DNA of 36,795 bases from Pseudomonadota bacterium. Its GTDB lineage: Bacteria; Myxococcota_A; UBA796; GCA-2862545. The notes beneath the pieces are model-generated. The model did no database searches, had not been told where the DNA came from, and saw only the letters and a program-made list of their open reading frames with translations. A program made the position numbers and the translations under genes. The DNA lies in contig SXOB01000057.1 in assembly GCA_005776945.1 (NCBI GenBank), positions 1 to 36,795 on the forward strand, written 5' to 3'. Below, in pieces: positions 1 to 8,937 of this stretch (position 1 is its first letter; the number at the start of each line of letters is the position of its first letter).

Positions 1-1
1 G

Positions 2-463
2 AAGAAGGCGCGCGTTGAGGACGCCCTTCATGCCACCCAAGCGGCCGTCGAAGAGGGCGTCCTTCCGGGCGGCGGCGTCGCGCTCATTCGCGCTGGCGCA
101 GCCCTCGACAAGCTCACGGTGAAGCCGGCCGAGAAGTTCGGCGTGGACATCATCCGCCGGGCCATCGAAGAGCCGCTGCGCGCCATTGTCAGCAACGCGG
201 GCGAGGAGCCGGCGGTTGTGCTCGACAAGGTTCGCGCGGGCAGCGGCGCATTCGGCTTCAACGCGCGTACGGGCGCCTACGGCGACATGACCGCGATGGG
301 AATCATCGATCCCACGAAGGTCACGCGCAGCGCCTTGCAGAACGCCGCGAGCGTCGCGGGACTGCTGCTCACCACTGAAGCCATGGTCGCCGAGATTCCG
401 AAGAAGGAAAGCAAGCCGGCGGGCCCCCCGGGCGGCGGCGGCATGGGCGGCATGGACGTCTGA
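2..463 (+). CDS. groEL: Chaperonin GroEL (Hsp60), C-terminal fragment cut by the window edge
   Basis: The reading frame is open from base 2 and encodes the last 153 residues of GroEL, the ATP-driven cytosolic chaperonin that folds proteins inside a double heptameric ring with GroES. Visible family signatures are [13 protein letters not shown] near the start, then the apical-to-equatorial return with [32 protein letters not shown], and the typical Gly-Met-rich tail [10 protein letters not shown]. The tail ends in DV, where the common form ends in DF or DM. The 5' end, promoter and any groES lie outside the window. A strong hairpin follows the stop codon, so this is probably the last gene of its transcript. 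Identification is very secure. Whether this is the only groEL copy cannot be told; Myxococcota often carry two. Confidence 0.97.
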   Translation, partial: KKARVEDALHATQAAVEEGVLPGGGVALIRAGAALDKLTVKPAEKFGVDIIRRAIEEPLRAIVSNAGEEPAVVLDKVRAGSGAFGFNARTGAYGDMTAMGIIDPTKVTRSALQNAASVAGLLLTTEAMVAEIPKKESKPAGPPGGGGMGGMDV

Positions 464-489
464 GTCGTCCCGACGCGACCTAGATCGGA

Positions 490-533
490 GAGCGGCGGCG
501 GACACCTCGATGTGGACGCCGCTGCTTTCTTGT
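490..533. terminator. Hairpin terminator between groEL and the convergent TPR gene
   Basis: An almost complete inverted repeat runs from 491 to 526: an outer GC-rich stem of about ten pairs, a tandem G-A/A-G mismatch, an inner CAC/GTG stem and a six-base loop (ctcgat). It is followed on the plus strand by a pyrimidine-rich run, ctttcttgtct. It starts 27 bases after the groEL stop and ends close to the stop of the opposing TPR gene. It most likely ends groEL transcription and may also block read-through from the opposite strand, where no T-run follows. Confidence 0.6.
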
Positions 534-534
534 C

Positions 535-1191
535 TCAGGGTGCTGGGGTCCAAGTCTCCAGAATCGCTGGGTCTCCGTAGACCGTCACGAGTTTTCGGAG
601 CGGGTCGCGCAACGCCGGGTTGGCGTAGAACGTCGCCCAGTTTGGCGTGCCGGCAACCGTTCGGAAGCTGAATCCGCGCCGAAGGGCCTCGCGGAGGTGA
701 GTTTCCATTGCCGCCGCGTCGCCTCGCCAGGCTGAGACCTCGGCCATGCGCCATGGACCCACCCAAGCGCCGGCACCTTCCGTCCGCAACTCCACGACCC
801 GCGCGAACGCGACGGCGGCCTCGTCCAACCGTCCCTGGGAAAGGAGAATCTCTCCGAGATCGTAATGAGCGGCCTCGTCGTCCGGGTCCCAGGCGATGAC
901 CTGACGGTAGCGGCGCTCGGCCTCGCCGTCGCGGCCGCGGTAGCGAGCCGCCAGCGCCCCCACATAGGCGATTCCAGCGTCGGGCCCGACCGTCTTGAGC
1001 CATGCGTCCACGCGCGCGGCGATGGCGTCGACGTCGTCCGAACATGCGTGGACCTGCGCGAGGGGGACGAGCGGGCAGGCTGCCTCGAGAGATGCTGAGA
1101 GGGCGCTGCGCTGCGCCTCCGTCACGGCATCTCGGAAGTCCGGCAGGCCCGGGCGCCCCCACGCGATGGCCACGAAGGCGAGAGCCGTCAC
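535..1191 (-). CDS. Small exported or membrane-anchored TPR protein
   Basis: The encoded protein is about 218 aa. The start is taken as the GTG at 1191 because it overlaps the TGA of the upstream metallopeptidase gene (GTGA), a layout repeated many times in this window; the frame stays open further upstream, but only inside the peptidase gene. The N-terminus (MTALAFVAIAWG) is a short hydrophobic segment that could be a signal peptide or anchor. Residues about 68-140 hold two tetratricopeptide-like helix pairs (for example AERRYRQVIAWDPDDEAAHY and a following unit around LGEILLSQGRLDEAAVAFA). TPRs bind other proteins; no catalytic motif is visible. The C-terminal 70 residues (SFRTVAGTPNWATFYANPAL) resemble the end part of other TPR proteins. 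Partner and function are unknown; translational coupling suggests expression together with the peptidase. Confidence 0.72.
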   Translation of the reverse strand: MTALAFVAIAWGRPGLPDFRDAVTEAQRSALSASLEAACPLVPLAQVHACSDDVDAIAARVDAWLKTVGPDAGIAYVGALAARYRGRDGEAERRYRQVIAWDPDDEAAHYDLGEILLSQGRLDEAAVAFARVVELRTEGAGAWVGPWRMAEVSAWRGDAAAMETHLREALRRGFSFRTVAGTPNWATFYANPALRDPLRKLVTVYGDPAILETWTPAP

Positions 1192-4118
1192 CGGCGACGG
1201 CGCCGAAACGCGAGGAGCGCGACAAGGGCCATCGTGGAGGACGGCGCCTCTTGGCAGCCGCAAGTGGTGGGCGATTCCATATCGGGCGGGGTCGGGTCGC
1301 CGCTGCCGCTTCCGACGGCTTGGGCCGCGTTGAAACCCTCGACCGTCCAACTCAGCCAGTCCGTGCCGTCGCTCGCGTAGACTGCGTAGAAGCCCTGCCC
1401 GACCAGCCAAGGGTCTTCCGCGGCGTAGCCCTGACCCACAACGGGCGCCGGGTCGCGCACCACGATCAAGCCGTCGTCAGGGCCGGTGGGCCAACGGTCC
1501 GAGCGACGGACGATAACGACCTCAGTCACGGGCGCGTGCTGAGGGTTGGTCCACGCCAGGCGAATCACGTCGCCGTCCGGAACGGCGCTCAGGTCGTTCA
1601 TGCCAAGCCTGTTGTCCGGCGTCGCGGGCGCAAGGAGGCACACCTGATCGATGTTCCAGCCTCCGAAGTGCAAGCCGGCGTCGGACTCGATGTCGAAGCT
1701 GATTTGCAGGCGTTCGTCATCGCCGGCGACGCCGAGTCGGACCGAGTGGTTCATCCACTGGTTGTCGAGGTGGTGGGCCTGCGCGTTGGAGAGGCCTGAG
1801 TTGTAGTTCTGCCAGACGATGTCCCCATCGGCGCGGATGGTCGCTTGGTCGTAGATGCCGTCTTCGACCTGCAACCACCGGCGGTACTCGAGAAACACGC
1901 CGTCGTACCATTTTGTGGGCATATCGATCGACGTGAGTCGGGTGTGCTTCTCGTCCTGGTATTGGCCGTCGTAGGTCAGCGACCCGAAATCGGTTCCCCA
2001 GGCGTAGTACCCCTCATAGGCGCCGACAGGGTCGCCGCCGGCGCCGGCGGGCGTGCCCCAGACCCAGTCGTCTGCGCCGTCTTCGGCTTCTCCGTCGAGA
2101 AGTTCGTGGGTCCAGCCGCCATCGGATTCTTCGAATCCCTCACAGCGAACCTCGAGCACCTCGCCGACGTAGAAGCTGAAGGGGCTGATTTCGCCGCCCT
2201 GAGGGGCGTTCACTTCGGTTCCCCCGTCGTCGACGAGTTGGATCGTGTACTCGACGAAGGACCCATCGGGGAACCTGTCCAAGACGGCGTCGGCAGACGT
2301 TGGTGAGATGTCCATGTCGACGGTGGCCCAGGGCCCAGAGTCCACGCGCCAGGACAACGTAGCGCTCGTTGGCGTGACGTCCGTGCAGTCGCCCGCATCC
2401 GCTTGCAGCGCCACTGACAAGGGAACGGGGGTCATCGCGGCGGCCCGAACGACGGGGTCGTGGCCCGACACGATCAGGGCGGCGCCACTGGCCGGGCCTA
2501 GACCGTGGCGTCCAAAGGCCTCGATGATTTCGCAAAGGTGTGGAGTGCCGTTGGACAGGTCGCCATCGTCGTCGTCGGCAAGGAGGGCGGCGTCGTAAGA
2601 CTCCGCCACCGTGGGGCCCGTCTCCAAGAGGTTCGCGAAGATGTTCTCGATGGACGCCCGGCCGACTTCGGGGCCTTCGACGGCCTCGAGGATGCCCCAG
2701 AGGTCCCACATGGCGCCGGCAAAGATGAGACCGTTGGAATGGACGTAGTAGACGTCGTCCACGTAGTCGTCGGGGTAGACGCGGTCGGGTCCAACGTCGC
2801 GAATTCCGCCGCCGCCATCGTAAAAGCCGGGGGCGATGATCGAGTCCCCGGACTGCAGGAACGCGACCACGTCGGCCGCGCCTTCTCCGAGCGAGCCATC
2901 GTAAACGCCGGCGCGAAGGCTGTAGTAGTGAAATCCGTGGCCATACTCATGGTAGATGACGTCGGCCAACTGGCCGGTGTTGCTGCAGCCGTCGCCCGCC
3001 CGGTAAAAGTGGATGTTGCCGTCAAAGTACGCGTTGCACGTGTAGGCAAGGTTGACTTCCGCGATCAGCCCGAAGGTGGCCATGGCCACGTCCGGGCGCA
3101 GGCTGAGGTTCCAGTCTCGAATGATCTGCGTGTGGACCCAAGTATCGATTTCCGCCTGGGTGGCGTTGGCCGCGCCATAGGTACCGAGTTCGCCGTCGGA
3201 CTCCAACTCGCCGTCGGCGCCGCCAAGATTGTCGACATCGAGCCAGTCGCCGTGCAGCCGCGCGAGCCACCCGTCGGGCGCTTCGATCTCGAAGGTGCCG
3301 GTCGCGTCCGTCGACACCCGGTAGTCTCCCGCCTCGATCCACGCGTCTACCAGCGGGTAGGCCAACAACGGATCGGCCGGCTGCCTAGGGTGAGCGAGGG
3401 CCTCGACCTGTCCGACGAGGTTTCGTACGGCATTGTCCCGGCGCAGGACTTCACCGCTCACGGCGTCGACGACGGTGGTCCAGCGTCCATGCGGATGGGC
3501 CGAGGTGTGCGTCACCCGCCAGGCGGCGCCCAAATGGCGGCCGCGTCGGTCGGTGCTTTCGGCCCAAACGCGCTCTGCGCGCGGCTCCTCCATGGCCGGG
3601 ATCCCGGCAGTCGCTACCTCGATGGCCGAGAGGGGGTCGATGAGCGGCGCGTTGCGGCGCGCGAGGGCGGCCAGGGGCTGGCCGTGAAAGGCAACGATGG
3701 CGCCATCTTGCCAGCGGAACGTCCAGTCGCCCCGGTCCAAGGGGATGCCGTCGATCGTCGGCGAAACCGTGACGAACGTGGCGACGTGGCCCTCGGCCAC
3801 GCGGCTCACCTGCCACTTGGCCTCCGCCAGGCCAAAAAGGTCGACGTTGGCGGAGACGAGGTCACGGACCGCGTCCTCAGGTGCCCCAGGCATCGGAATC
3901 GGCGCTCCGGCAGCGAAGGACGGTCGGCCTGTCGCTTCGTCGAATCGGGCCGACCAGCCGTCGGCCTGACTGGCGAAGCGCTGCCAGCGCCCGTCGAACA
4001 TCCAACGCCGCTGTTCGCCGGGAGATGCGAATCGAACGGGGGCTCCCGTCGGCCCGTGGACCCCGTCTGACGGGGGCGCAACCGCCCACGCCAGGGTCGC
4101 AAGCCAGCCCAGCGCCAT
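1188..4118 (-). CDS. Secreted M36 (fungalysin)-like zinc metallopeptidase with MYXO-CTERM tail
   Basis: This 976-aa protein starts at an ATG preceded by a good ribosome site (agaggagg). Residues 1-14 look like a signal peptide. Residues about 20-230 resemble the FTP/PepSY-type propeptide of thermolysin-like enzymes. The catalytic zinc site is HEYGH (H390, E391, H394), and the downstream LGEGAADVV (E412) fits the third zinc ligand of M36/M4 gluzincins. Roughly residues 550-930 are beta-rich modules, including a lectin-like or MAM-like segment around EGYYAWGTDFGS and an Fn3-like stretch. The end is diagnostic: TTCGCQEAPSS, a short hydrophobic run, then FRRRRR, matching the MYXO-CTERM sorting signal of Myxococcota, which directs proteins to the cell surface. 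Predicted role: surface or released protease, activated by propeptide removal. The substrate is unknown. Confidence 0.88.
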   Translation of the reverse strand: MALGWLATLAWAVAPPSDGVHGPTGAPVRFASPGEQRRWMFDGRWQRFASQADGWSARFDEATGRPSFAAGAPIPMPGAPEDAVRDLVSANVDLFGLAEAKWQVSRVAEGHVATFVTVSPTIDGIPLDRGDWTFRWQDGAIVAFHGQPLAALARRNAPLIDPLSAIEVATAGIPAMEEPRAERVWAESTDRRGRHLGAAWRVTHTSAHPHGRWTTVVDAVSGEVLRRDNAVRNLVGQVEALAHPRQPADPLLAYPLVDAWIEAGDYRVSTDATGTFEIEAPDGWLARLHGDWLDVDNLGGADGELESDGELGTYGAANATQAEIDTWVHTQIIRDWNLSLRPDVAMATFGLIAEVNLAYTCNAYFDGNIHFYRAGDGCSNTGQLADVIYHEYGHGFHYYSLRAGVYDGSLGEGAADVVAFLQSGDSIIAPGFYDGGGGIRDVGPDRVYPDDYVDDVYYVHSNGLIFAGAMWDLWGILEAVEGPEVGRASIENIFANLLETGPTVAESYDAALLADDDDGDLSNGTPHLCEIIEAFGRHGLGPASGAALIVSGHDPVVRAAAMTPVPLSVALQADAGDCTDVTPTSATLSWRVDSGPWATVDMDISPTSADAVLDRFPDGSFVEYTIQLVDDGGTEVNAPQGGEISPFSFYVGEVLEVRCEGFEESDGGWTHELLDGEAEDGADDWVWGTPAGAGGDPVGAYEGYYAWGTDFGSLTYDGQYQDEKHTRLTSIDMPTKWYDGVFLEYRRWLQVEDGIYDQATIRADGDIVWQNYNSGLSNAQAHHLDNQWMNHSVRLGVAGDDERLQISFDIESDAGLHFGGWNIDQVCLLAPATPDNRLGMNDLSAVPDGDVIRLAWTNPQHAPVTEVVIVRRSDRWPTGPDDGLIVVRDPAPVVGQGYAAEDPWLVGQGFYAVYASDGTDWLSWTVEGFNAAQAVGSGSGDPTPPDMESPTTCGCQEAPSSTMALVALLAFRRRRR

Positions 4119-4140
4119 CGCGCCTCCTCTGGCGATACTA

Positions 4141-4160
4141 CCGTCGGAGCCCGCCGACGG
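4141..4160. repeat. Perfect 7-bp inverted repeat between zinc-finger TPR gene and peptidase gene
   Basis: CCGTCGG, six spacer bases and CCGACGG form a perfect palindromic stem in the 80-bp gap. On the minus strand it lies after the stop of the TPR/zinc-finger gene and about 22 bases before the peptidase ATG. No T-run follows, so it is not a classical intrinsic terminator. It could be an RNA hairpin separating the two genes or a dyad operator for a regulator. I cannot choose between these. Confidence 0.4.
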
Positions 4161-4198
4161 CTGCCGTTCGCTGGCGCCTTGGACATCGCCCTTACAGT

Positions 4199-6226
4199 TC
4201 AGCCGTCGGCGAGGAAGGCGTCAATCGCTTCGCGTTCAAGCAGGCCAAGCGAAGCATCGAGGCACTCGGCACAGATCGGGACGCCCCGGAAGGTCCAGAC
4301 GGCCCTCGCGTCCACCGCCGTTTGGGTGCACAGCCGGCAGGCGAGGTCCGGTTCGTCGCTCGCAAGGTCGCGCCGCTCAATGGCCAGTTGGGCGAGACAG
4401 CGGTCACAGACGGCGGCATCGGCCGACGCGATGAGGTGGTCGACGTCAGGGCCCCGGCGTCCGCACGTGGCGCAAAGTCGGTCGGCGTCGTCACGAATGG
4501 CGCGCGGCCGCTGGACCGGGGCAGTGGTGGCCACGGCCGTCGCCAACGCGTCGACGAGGTGCTCTGCGCCGCGAGCTCGCGCCCGTCGGCGGAGGCCGGC
4601 GATGGACTCTTCGTCGCCGAGCAAGGCGAGCGCGGTGCGCGCCGCGTCGGCGAGATCGGGATCGGCCTCCGTCGTCCATCGCATGAGTAGCGGGCGCGCC
4701 TTGTCTTGCCGGCTCGCGCCGACAGCCAGGAGGATCAGGGCTTGCCAGGCGCGGGCTGTGCGTCGCTCGGCGTCGACGGCGGTCCGGTAGGCTCGAACGT
4801 CGCGCGACGGACCGTGGCGGTCGACGGCGGCCTTGCCAAGGTCGGCGTCGGCGAGGTGCAAGCCGCGTTGAAGGGCGCTCTCCGGGATGCGATGGGCCAG
4901 CGCCAACACCTCGCGGCCGAGGCCGATGGCGTAGTGAGAACCTGGGTCCTGCAGCGCACCGACCGCGGCGCGCGCGCGGCGGCCCGCGGCGTGTTCGATG
5001 GCCGCTTCCCAAAGCTGGAACCGTAGGCCCTCGTCTGTCGTGAGTTCCATGGAAAGCGCGATGGCCGTGGTCGCCTCTTCGTCCACGTCGGCGAGCGCTC
5101 GGAGCAGGATGGCGACGCGTTCGCGAGTCGCCCCGCGCGGGTCGGCGCGCCGGCCCTCGACGTCGAGGTGGGCCGGGAGGCGGTCGTAGGGCGTGACTTC
5201 GGCGCGGAGCGCGGACCGGAGCCAGCGGACGTCGCGGCTCCGATTGCGCAAGCGGACGAGTTCGGCGAACGCTCCACTGTGGTCAGGCGCCTCGGAGAGC
5301 AGGGCCTTGAGCTCGCGGACGGCGTCGTCCTCTCGTCCCTCCATCACGAGGGCCGAGGCCAGCGCAAATCGGGCGGCCGTGTCCCCAGGATCGAGGGCGA
5401 GGCCTCGCTGCGCGGCCTCGCGGGCGCGCGCGACCTCGTCGAGTTCGAGGTAGCACATCGCAATTCGGGTCAGCGCCTTGGGCGATTCGCCGGCCAGGCC
5501 GATGTGCTGACGGAAGTGCTGGACGGCGTTCTTGAAACGACCCTCAGCGACGTCGACAAGGCCCAACAGCCAAAGCGCGCGAGCCTTGTATTTTTCGTTC
5601 TCGGCGAGGCGGATCAGCAGACGGCTCGCCCCTGCATGCCGCCCGTTGTGCAGGCAGGTTTGGGCCAACTGGAACCACAAGGCCGGCTCGATGGCGGGGC
5701 TGGCGCCGAGGCGCAGCGCGCGAACGGCGTGAAATTGCGCACGTTCCACGAGGCGGGGTGAGCCTTGCCCGCGCTCTACGTGGTTCCACAATTGGCGGGA
5801 AAGCAGGTGGTGCGGTTCCCAGGCGTTCGGGGACAAGCGGCAGGCCAGCTCCATCTCCCGGATGGCGGTGCCGTCGCGGAGACCTTTGGCTGCCCACAGG
5901 AGGCCAAGCGCGAGGTGGACGTCGCCGCGATCGCCGGCGAGCGAGAGCGCGCGGTCGAGGTGCTTTTCGGCGGCGTCGAGGCGGTCCATGCCGGTGAGCG
6001 CGAGCCCCGCGATGACGAGGCAAGGGACGTGGTCGGGGTCCCCTTGAAGCGCGCGGCGCGCATGTGTGAGCGCCTTGTTCAACCAGGGTTCGCCGCCATC
6101 GTGGAACATGCCTTTGGCGATGCAGGCGGCGGCCAACTCGGCGCGTGGCGCACCGTCGTCGGGCGAGGTCTCGACCCGCTTCTCGAGGCGACTCAGATTC
6201 CAATCGAGCTTCTGGTGCGGAAACAT
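4199..6226 (-). CDS. TPR protein with two C-terminal C4 zinc fingers, the first ClpX-like
   Basis: The protein is 675 aa from the ATG at 6226 (MFPHQKLDWNLSRLEK); the frame is open further upstream, but that part reads as non-coding and would enter the preceding gene. Residues about 1-400 are repeated TPR helix pairs (for example AALAHA-type units, DPGDTAARFALASALVMEG). Residues 430-570 are helical HEAT/TPR-like. The C-terminus holds two four-cysteine sites: C585/C588/C607/C610 and C630/C633/C652/C655. The first, CATCGRRG...HLIAS...CDRC, closely follows the zinc-binding domain of ClpX (CxxCG, LIAG, CDEC). In ClpX this domain dimerises and docks substrates and adaptors; by analogy this protein may be an adaptor or scaffold. 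There is no signal peptide, so it is probably cytosolic. The actual partner is unknown. Confidence 0.75.
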   Translation of the reverse strand: MFPHQKLDWNLSRLEKRVETSPDDGAPRAELAAACIAKGMFHDGGEPWLNKALTHARRALQGDPDHVPCLVIAGLALTGMDRLDAAEKHLDRALSLAGDRGDVHLALGLLWAAKGLRDGTAIREMELACRLSPNAWEPHHLLSRQLWNHVERGQGSPRLVERAQFHAVRALRLGASPAIEPALWFQLAQTCLHNGRHAGASRLLIRLAENEKYKARALWLLGLVDVAEGRFKNAVQHFRQHIGLAGESPKALTRIAMCYLELDEVARAREAAQRGLALDPGDTAARFALASALVMEGREDDAVRELKALLSEAPDHSGAFAELVRLRNRSRDVRWLRSALRAEVTPYDRLPAHLDVEGRRADPRGATRERVAILLRALADVDEEATTAIALSMELTTDEGLRFQLWEAAIEHAAGRRARAAVGALQDPGSHYAIGLGREVLALAHRIPESALQRGLHLADADLGKAAVDRHGPSRDVRAYRTAVDAERRTARAWQALILLAVGASRQDKARPLLMRWTTEADPDLADAARTALALLGDEESIAGLRRRARARGAEHLVDALATAVATTAPVQRPRAIRDDADRLCATCGRRGPDVDHLIASADAAVCDRCLAQLAIERRDLASDEPDLACRLCTQTAVDARAVWTFRGVPICAECLDASLGLLEREAIDAFLADG

Positions 6227-6275
6227 CGGGGGCGTCCCTATCGCGCGCAGGGGCGGGCGCCCGCGAGCCACATCG

Positions 6276-8918
6276 CTACTCGCCTTCGCCCGCTGCGGCC
6301 GCTTCACGCTCGAGCTCGGACTGCCAATCGAGCACGGACTCGCTCCAGGCGGCCCGGCGCGGGTCGTCGGACGGGACGGCTTGGATGGCGGCAATCATGG
6401 CGTCCACGGCCCGCGTCACGTCACCGCGCGACTGGTAGGCCTCGGCGATCTGGGCGGTGTGGTTGGCGTCGCCCCCAAGTGCTTCCCATGGCACTTGCTG
6501 CCAGTCGAGGAGCAGCGAGAGATTCGCGTCTTGGGTGTCCAGGTGCAGATTGCGCGGCGCGCTGTACTCGATCCGCATGTTGTCGTCGGTGTTCAGCCCG
6601 ATGTCCCCGACCATTTCCATGACGCGAGGTCGCGCCATGAGGCTGAGGGCCACGATGTGCATGGGGTCGGTCATGTCCACTGCGGCCAGGGCTTCCGCCA
6701 CGTCGGCATGGCCGAACAGGCGGGCAGCCGTGGCTCGATCGGGCGTCAAAGGCTCGTTCGAACCCACCAACACGAGGTCGGCGTCGTCGATCGTCGCGTA
6801 GACGACGACGTGGGGGTACACGTCCGCGAACGTGGCCAGCAACGAGCGCAGGTCGGAGGGGTCCATCCCGTACATCTGGACCCATTGCGACCACACGCCG
6901 CCGGGCTTCAGGCGCTCCTTGCCCAAGGCGAAGAACTCGCGCGTGAAGAGGTTCGACACGCCCGTGATCCAGGGGTTGGACGGTTCGGAGACGATGACGT
7001 CATAGGTCCCCGGCGGTGTCAGGACGACGTGGTTTCGGCCATCGTTGTGGATGAGCTTGAGTCGAGGATCGTCGAGAATGTCGAAGTTCCAAGCCGCGAA
7101 GATCCGCGCCGCGCGCTCGATGGCGGGCTCCAGCTCGACGACGTCGAGGCGCTGGATCTCGGGATGCGTCGACGCTGCGCCCGCGGTGATGCCGCTGGCA
7201 AGGCCAATCACGAGGACGTCTTTCGGCTCTTCGACGAACATCATCGGCAGGAGCGAACAAAGGACCTGCGTCGGCATGTCGGTGCTGGTGCTCGCGTCCA
7301 CCTTGCCGTTGTTGGCGAGCCACATGTTGCCTGTGCCCTTGTTCTGGGCGACGGTGACGACGCTGGCGAGCCCCTCCTCGTAGAAGACGAGGTCGTACTT
7401 GCCGACGGCGTAGGAGCGGATGCCCTCGCGCGTGTGATTGTCGAAGTGGCTGACGTAGTGGTACATCCCGGCGGTCATCCACATCGGGTCCCAGGGCGGA
7501 CGGCGCGCAATGCCGGCGAGCGCGGCGACGGCGACTGCGACCCCAAGCGGCCAGGCCCGTGAGGCGGCTGGCCCTGCGGCTCGCAGGAGGATGAGGGCGG
7601 CCACCAGGTTGACGGCGGCCGCCAGGAACACCGTGCCCTGAACCCAGAGTTCGGGCAGGAAGACAAAGCCTGCAAGGAAGGCGCCAAAGACGCCGCCGGC
7701 CGTGTTGGCGGCGTAGATCCGGCCAACGGGTTTGCCAAGTGCGCCGCCTGCGCCCACGACGGCGCGAACGGCGACAGGAAAGGCGGCGCCCATCAGGAGC
7801 GCTGGCGGCGTCATCACGACGGCGGAAAGGAGGATGGAGACAATCCAAGTCCAACCTGGCAATTCCTGGACCGCGATGGCGTCGAACATCCAGACATACC
7901 ACAGCGGCATCTGGGGGTAGACGTACATGAGGCCGAAGGAGGTCAGGGCGACGCCGATCTCGATGGCGGCGAGCAAGCGAAGCACGCCGCCAACGCCCTC
8001 CTTGCGCATCACCCGGTCCGCCCAGGGTCCACCGGCTCGGCCACCGAGTGCGATGCCGACGAGGAACGCCAGGAGCATCGTCGAAAAGGCGTAGACGCTT
8101 GCGCCGATCATGAGCGCCATCAGGCGCGTCCAAGCGACCTCGTAGACGAGGCTGGCGAAGCCCGCGAGCGCCATGGCGATGGCCACGGGCCCGAAAGCCG
8201 CCGGCACGGCCGCATCGGCGTCGACGGCGATGTCGGGAGCCGTTTTTCCCGACGATGGAGTGGCGGCATCGAGGGCGAAGGCGGCCAAACCGAGTGCGAC
8301 GTTGGCGCCGCCGGCGGCCAAGGTCGTCATCTGCAGGCCCCAGGCCGGTAGCAGGACAAAGCCGGCGAGCCACGTGCCGAACACGGCGCCGGCGGTGTTG
8401 ACGGCGTAGAGAAGGGCGACGCGGTCGCCGGCCGACGCCAGCCGCGTCGTCGCGAACCGCGCCAGCAGCGGCAAAGTGCCGCCCATCATCGCGGTGGGGG
8501 GGGCCAACAGGACGCCCACCATCACGGCTTGGACCGCGCCGAACGCTACGGGGCCGGGGTCGGAACCGCGCCAGACGCCAAGGTAGAGCGGGGTGATCGC
8601 TTGGAGCAGCGTCGGGAAAGCGACCGCGTAGACCCCAATGGCGATTTCCAGCCCGCCGTACCAACGCAAAGGTCGGGGTGTACGGTCGGCGAGGGGCGCA
8701 AGTGCCCAACCGCCAAGGGCGAGGCCCGCCATGAAGGCTGACAGAACCGTCGCAATCGCAAACGAAGAGGTGCCGAAGACGAGGTGCAGCTCGCGGGACC
8801 ACAACGTCTGGTAGACGAGGCCGGTGGCTCCGCTGAGAAAGAAGAGAGGAAGCAGCAACTGGACCGCTGCCTCCCGGCGGTCCGCGCCGGCGGGGATCTC
8901 GGGTCCTGGTTCGTTCAC
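6276..8918 (-). CDS. Fused MFS-like membrane protein / spermidine-synthase-like methyltransferase-fold protein
   Basis: The protein is 880 aa from a GTG at 8918 preceded by a strong ribosome site (gggaggaa). Residues about 20-470 hold some twelve membrane segments in two similar halves: AVNTAGAVFGTWLAGFVLLP (172-191) recurs as AANTAGGVFGAFLAGFVFLP (403-422), and SGATGLVYQTLW recurs as AGFASLVYEVAW. Residues about 500-760 form the polyamine-synthase (Rossmann) domain with VIGLASGITAG (570-580), an acidic VELEP and SEPSNPW (644-650). A helical, TPR-like tail ends the protein. Such fusions are widespread, and their substrate is mostly unproven; the usual Asp of true spermidine synthases is replaced by SEPSNPW, so polyamine synthesis is not assured. 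It lies 19 bp after pssA and is probably co-transcribed. Confidence 0.85.
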   Translation of the reverse strand: MNEPGPEIPAGADRREAAVQLLLPLFFLSGATGLVYQTLWSRELHLVFGTSSFAIATVLSAFMAGLALGGWALAPLADRTPRPLRWYGGLEIAIGVYAVAFPTLLQAITPLYLGVWRGSDPGPVAFGAVQAVMVGVLLAPPTAMMGGTLPLLARFATTRLASAGDRVALLYAVNTAGAVFGTWLAGFVLLPAWGLQMTTLAAGGANVALGLAAFALDAATPSSGKTAPDIAVDADAAVPAAFGPVAIAMALAGFASLVYEVAWTRLMALMIGASVYAFSTMLLAFLVGIALGGRAGGPWADRVMRKEGVGGVLRLLAAIEIGVALTSFGLMYVYPQMPLWYVWMFDAIAVQELPGWTWIVSILLSAVVMTPPALLMGAAFPVAVRAVVGAGGALGKPVGRIYAANTAGGVFGAFLAGFVFLPELWVQGTVFLAAAVNLVAALILLRAAGPAASRAWPLGVAVAVAALAGIARRPPWDPMWMTAGMYHYVSHFDNHTREGIRSYAVGKYDLVFYEEGLASVVTVAQNKGTGNMWLANNGKVDASTSTDMPTQVLCSLLPMMFVEEPKDVLVIGLASGITAGAASTHPEIQRLDVVELEPAIERAARIFAAWNFDILDDPRLKLIHNDGRNHVVLTPPGTYDVIVSEPSNPWITGVSNLFTREFFALGKERLKPGGVWSQWVQMYGMDPSDLRSLLATFADVYPHVVVYATIDDADLVLVGSNEPLTPDRATAARLFGHADVAEALAAVDMTDPMHIVALSLMARPRVMEMVGDIGLNTDDNMRIEYSAPRNLHLDTQDANLSLLLDWQQVPWEALGGDANHTAQIAEAYQSRGDVTRAVDAMIAAIQAVPSDDPRRAAWSESVLDWQSELEREAAAAGEGE

Positions 8919-8937
8919 GCTTCCTCCCGTCAACCGG

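Noticed and set aside
2505..4070. Long plus-strand open frame (about 520 codons) opposite the metallopeptidase
   Set aside because: Antisense shadow of a high-GC gene. The translated sequence has no recognisable motif, while the minus-strand frame has HEYGH and a MYXO-CTERM tail.
6066..7562. Plus-strand frame of about 500 codons opposite the MFS/spermidine-synthase fusion
   Set aside because: Antisense shadow; rich in His, Arg and Val as expected from the complementary frame, with no family signature.
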